Source: Candidatus Altarchaeum sp. CG2_30_32_3053 (GTDB lineage: Archaea > Altiarchaeota > Altiarchaeia > Altiarchaeales > Altiarchaeaceae). From it: a stretch of DNA of 6,034 nt. The translations under genes and the position numbers were made by a program. The notes under the pieces are model-generated. The model saw only the letters and a program-made list of their open reading frames with translations. It ran no database searches and was not told where the DNA came from. Below are positions 4,061 to 6,034 of this stretch, piece after piece. The DNA is taken from NCBI GenBank assembly GCA_001873845.1, contig MNZY01000134.1, positions 1 to 6,034 of the forward strand. The letters run 5' to 3'. Within the stretch, counting starts at the first letter, position 1; every line of letters starts with the position of its first letter.

Positions 4061-6031
4061 TCAGGTGTATCCGACAAAAATAGGCCTCTTTGACAATTGC
4101 TTTGAAAGATTTGATTTCCTGAACGGCATATTGTCTGTCTTGCTCTTAATTTCTTCTGTTAATTCCGAAATTTCCATATTTAAATTTTTATTGTCCTCTC
4201 TTCGCCTTACTGAAAATTTTCTGCTTTCCCTTTCCCTTTCTCCGATTACGACAATATAAGGAACCCATTCTCTCTCTGCCTTTCTTATCTTTGCGCTCAG
4301 TGTTTCATTCCTGTCATCAATATCTGCCCTGATATTGCTTTTTTCAATTTCGCCTGCAATTTCACTGGAAAAATTTAAAAATTCCTTTGAAACCGGAACA
4401 ATCCGGATTTGTGTCGGTGAAAGCCATAACGGAAGCATTGGTTTTTCTTTTTTCAATGCGTTTTCTAGAATTTCAAACATCCATCTTTCAATTGACCCGA
4501 CTGACGAATGACATATTGTGCAACCCTTCTTTTTTCCGTCCTTGGAAACAAAATTTATCCCGTATAAACTTGCATCCTTAACATCCAGCTGAACAGTGCT
4601 TAACTGACAATTGCCATCAACAGAATCAATTCCCTGAAATTCGTGCTTAACCGCCCAGTAATGTTTCATTGACGAAAGCACTTCAACAAATGCCGGCTTA
4701 TCTGAATATCTGAGTAAATTTATTAGGCGATCCTTATATTTATCATAAAATTCCTTAACGATCCTGAAAACAACCGCATATTCAATTCCTGTTGCATTTG
4801 CTAAATCAGCATAATTTTTATATAAATTTTCATATTCATCCCATCCCTGTTCAATATCCCTGCAGAAAGAATGCACATCAGGCATGTGGAATGCTCTTAG
4901 CCGCCTTAATCCGCTTAACTCTCCCTTCTTTTCATACCTGAATGACTTTGAAAATTCATAAATTCTTATTGGCAGCTGGTCATAACTCATATTTACCTGC
5001 TTCATAATCCTGAACAATCCAAAATCGCCTGCAAATCTCAAAACAAATTCTTTATTTTCATCGTCAGGAATCTTTACCATATAATGCCTTTCATGAAATG
5101 ACTGTCCCTGCTCCCTGATGTCAGGCATACTCCAGTCGTAAATAAGTGGTGTTTCAATTTTCATTGCGCCCAAACGACTTAAAGCAATTTCCTCTGCCCA
5201 GTCGCTCAGTAAATCAAATATTAAATTTCCTTTCGGATAGAATCGTAAATTTCCCGAATCACTTGCTTTTTCATAATCAATTAATTCCATATGCACCATT
5301 GCCTTTATTGACGGCGGTTCAACAGATGACGCATTTGCATTTTTCAATTCTTCTGCAACCATATACTTCTTTAATGTTGGAAATTTATTAAAAATTTCAT
5401 ATTTCTCTAAATTTTCTTTCAAATTTTTCATATTAATTTCATATTCTTCTCCTGTCGGTGCCAAAACAAAGAACTCTGAGATTATTTCTTTAACAACACC
5501 CTCTCTTGTAATTTTTTTCTCTCCTTCCTTAATAACACCCTCTCTTGTAATTTTTTTCTCTCCTTCCTTAATAACACTATCAACAACGCATTTTTCTTTT
5601 TCTCCTACTTCTTCAACCTTAATTTCTCTGCTCAATTCGCTGAGCGGATGTCCTTTGCATTTGATTTCAAATCCTTTGTAATATCCGAACGGTGCCTTAA
5701 TGACATCCAAATTTTGCTCTTTTAAATTTTCATAAATTGCCTGAAGCATTGTTTTTGCAAATTTCGGACTTGCCAGATCGCTTGAAAGATGGGCGTAAGG
5801 ATAAATAACTATTGACTTTGCGTTAACTTTGCTATGAACATCTTTGATATTGTCTATTGTTTTGTTTAAAATTTCGTCCTTATTTTTCTCATCGTCTTTT
5901 TCAACTGTTGTCCATACAACGAGGCATTCATTTGCTTCTAAATTTTTGGCGTTTATTTCATCTGCATCACTTATTGCTTTTTTCTTAACCTCTATCTTTA
6001 TGTAGTCTGCATGGATAAATAAAATTTTCAT
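4061..6031 (-). CDS. thrS: Threonyl-tRNA synthetase, archaeal type with editing domain
   Basis: This 656-residue cytoplasmic class II synthetase charges tRNA-Thr with threonine. Residues 1-145 form the archaeal DTD-like editing domain that removes mischarged serine; YPYAHLSSDLA (77-87, His81) and APFGYYKGFEIKCKGHPL (113-130, Lys119) mark its active site. A linker with a 13-residue tandem repeat (154-179) follows. The catalytic domain (about 225-535) shows motif 1 near Pro295, motif 2 (FRYEKKGELSGLRRLRAF, 364-381) and motif 3 (GSIERW, 512-517). Zinc-ligand histidines appear at His387 and His508. The position of the bacterial zinc cysteine appears to be Asp336 (LRFAGDFGLF). The anticodon-binding domain spans about 538-656. 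The ATG at 6029-6031 matches the family start (MKILFIHADY), with only three bases visible upstream, so promoter and leader lie outside. It converges on endA. Confidence 0.96.
   Translation of the reverse strand: MKILFIHADYIKIEVKKKAISDADEINAKNLEANECLVVWTTVEKDDEKNKDEILNKTIDNIKDVHSKVNAKSIVIYPYAHLSSDLASPKFAKTMLQAIYENLKEQNLDVIKAPFGYYKGFEIKCKGHPLSELSREIKVEEVGEKEKCVVDSVIKEGEKKITREGVIKEGEKKITREGVVKEIISEFFVLAPTGEEYEINMKNLKENLEKYEIFNKFPTLKKYMVAEELKNANASSVEPPSIKAMVHMELIDYEKASDSGNLRFYPKGNLIFDLLSDWAEEIALSRLGAMKIETPLIYDWSMPDIREQGQSFHERHYMVKIPDDENKEFVLRFAGDFGLFRIMKQVNMSYDQLPIRIYEFSKSFRYEKKGELSGLRRLRAFHMPDVHSFCRDIEQGWDEYENLYKNYADLANATGIEYAVVFRIVKEFYDKYKDRLINLLRYSDKPAFVEVLSSMKHYWAVKHEFQGIDSVDGNCQLSTVQLDVKDASLYGINFVSKDGKKKGCTICHSSVGSIERWMFEILENALKKEKPMLPLWLSPTQIRIVPVSKEFLNFSSEIAGEIEKSNIRADIDDRNETLSAKIRKAEREWVPYIVVIGERERESRKFSVRRREDNKNLNMEISELTEEIKSKTDNMPFRKSNLSKQLSKRPIFVGYT
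5495..5572 (-). repeat. Perfect 39-bp tandem duplication inside thrS
   Basis: Two identical 39-bp units (5495-5533 and 5534-5572) lie head to tail. They encode IKEGEKKITREGV twice, at residues 154-166 and 167-179. A further partial match follows on the minus strand (VVKE). The duplication preserves frame and falls in the linker between editing and catalytic domains, where length change is probably tolerated. Identity at every base, including silent positions, indicates a recent duplication. Confidence 0.95.
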
Positions 6032-6034
6032 CTT

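Noticed and set aside
3685..4077. Minus-strand frames of 63 and 66 residues over endA
   Set aside because: They are antisense to the conserved EndA coding sequence, with no independent support.
4065..5391. Plus-strand frames of 64-81 residues over thrS
   Set aside because: They are antisense shadows of the ThrRS gene.
5495..5572. CRISPR-like or regulatory repeat
   Set aside because: There are only two adjacent units without spacers, in frame within a conserved protein; this is a coding tandem duplication.

Overview
The window comes from a low-GC archaeon. The evidence is a homomeric-type archaeal tRNA-splicing endonuclease, a threonyl-tRNA synthetase (ThrRS) with the archaeal DTD-like editing domain, TATA-type AT-rich promoters without clear Shine-Dalgarno sites, and poly-T termination. 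The lineage cannot be fixed from this sequence.

Layout. Positions 1-195 hold no supportable gene, only a small set of competing hairpins. Positions 202-1064 are an 863-bp decayed insertion sequence of the IS1634-like (IS4-superfamily) type. It has roughly 80-bp imperfect terminal inverted repeats (TIRs), a likely 6-bp target duplication, and one transposase reading frame that keeps only its N- and C-terminal ends. The catalytic middle is deleted and two stop codons lie in frame. Positions 1071-1355 are an extremely AT-rich spacer with short repeats and a hairpin. Three housekeeping genes follow: a minus-strand aconitase (1356-3320), a plus-strand tRNA-splicing endonuclease endA (3472-4041) that diverges from it across a 151-bp promoter region, and a minus-strand thrS (4061-6031) that converges on endA with a 19-bp gap.

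Function. endA and thrS both serve translation (tRNA maturation and threonylation with editing). The aconitase is a single-chain [4Fe-4S] TCA-cycle enzyme with no pathway partner in view. The three genes alternate in strand, so no operon is visible.

Points of most interest. (1) The element looks like a natural internally deleted, transposase-less derivative. Its two ends carry matching hairpins in which one base pair differs by a compensatory change, and the GGGACAA end motif recurs at the transposase promoter. (2) EndA has a long lysine-rich insertion between two of its three catalytic residues. (3) ThrRS carries a perfect 39-bp (13-residue) tandem duplication in its editing-catalytic linker, and has Asp where bacterial ThrRS has a zinc-binding Cys. 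I found no convincing new multi-gene system.
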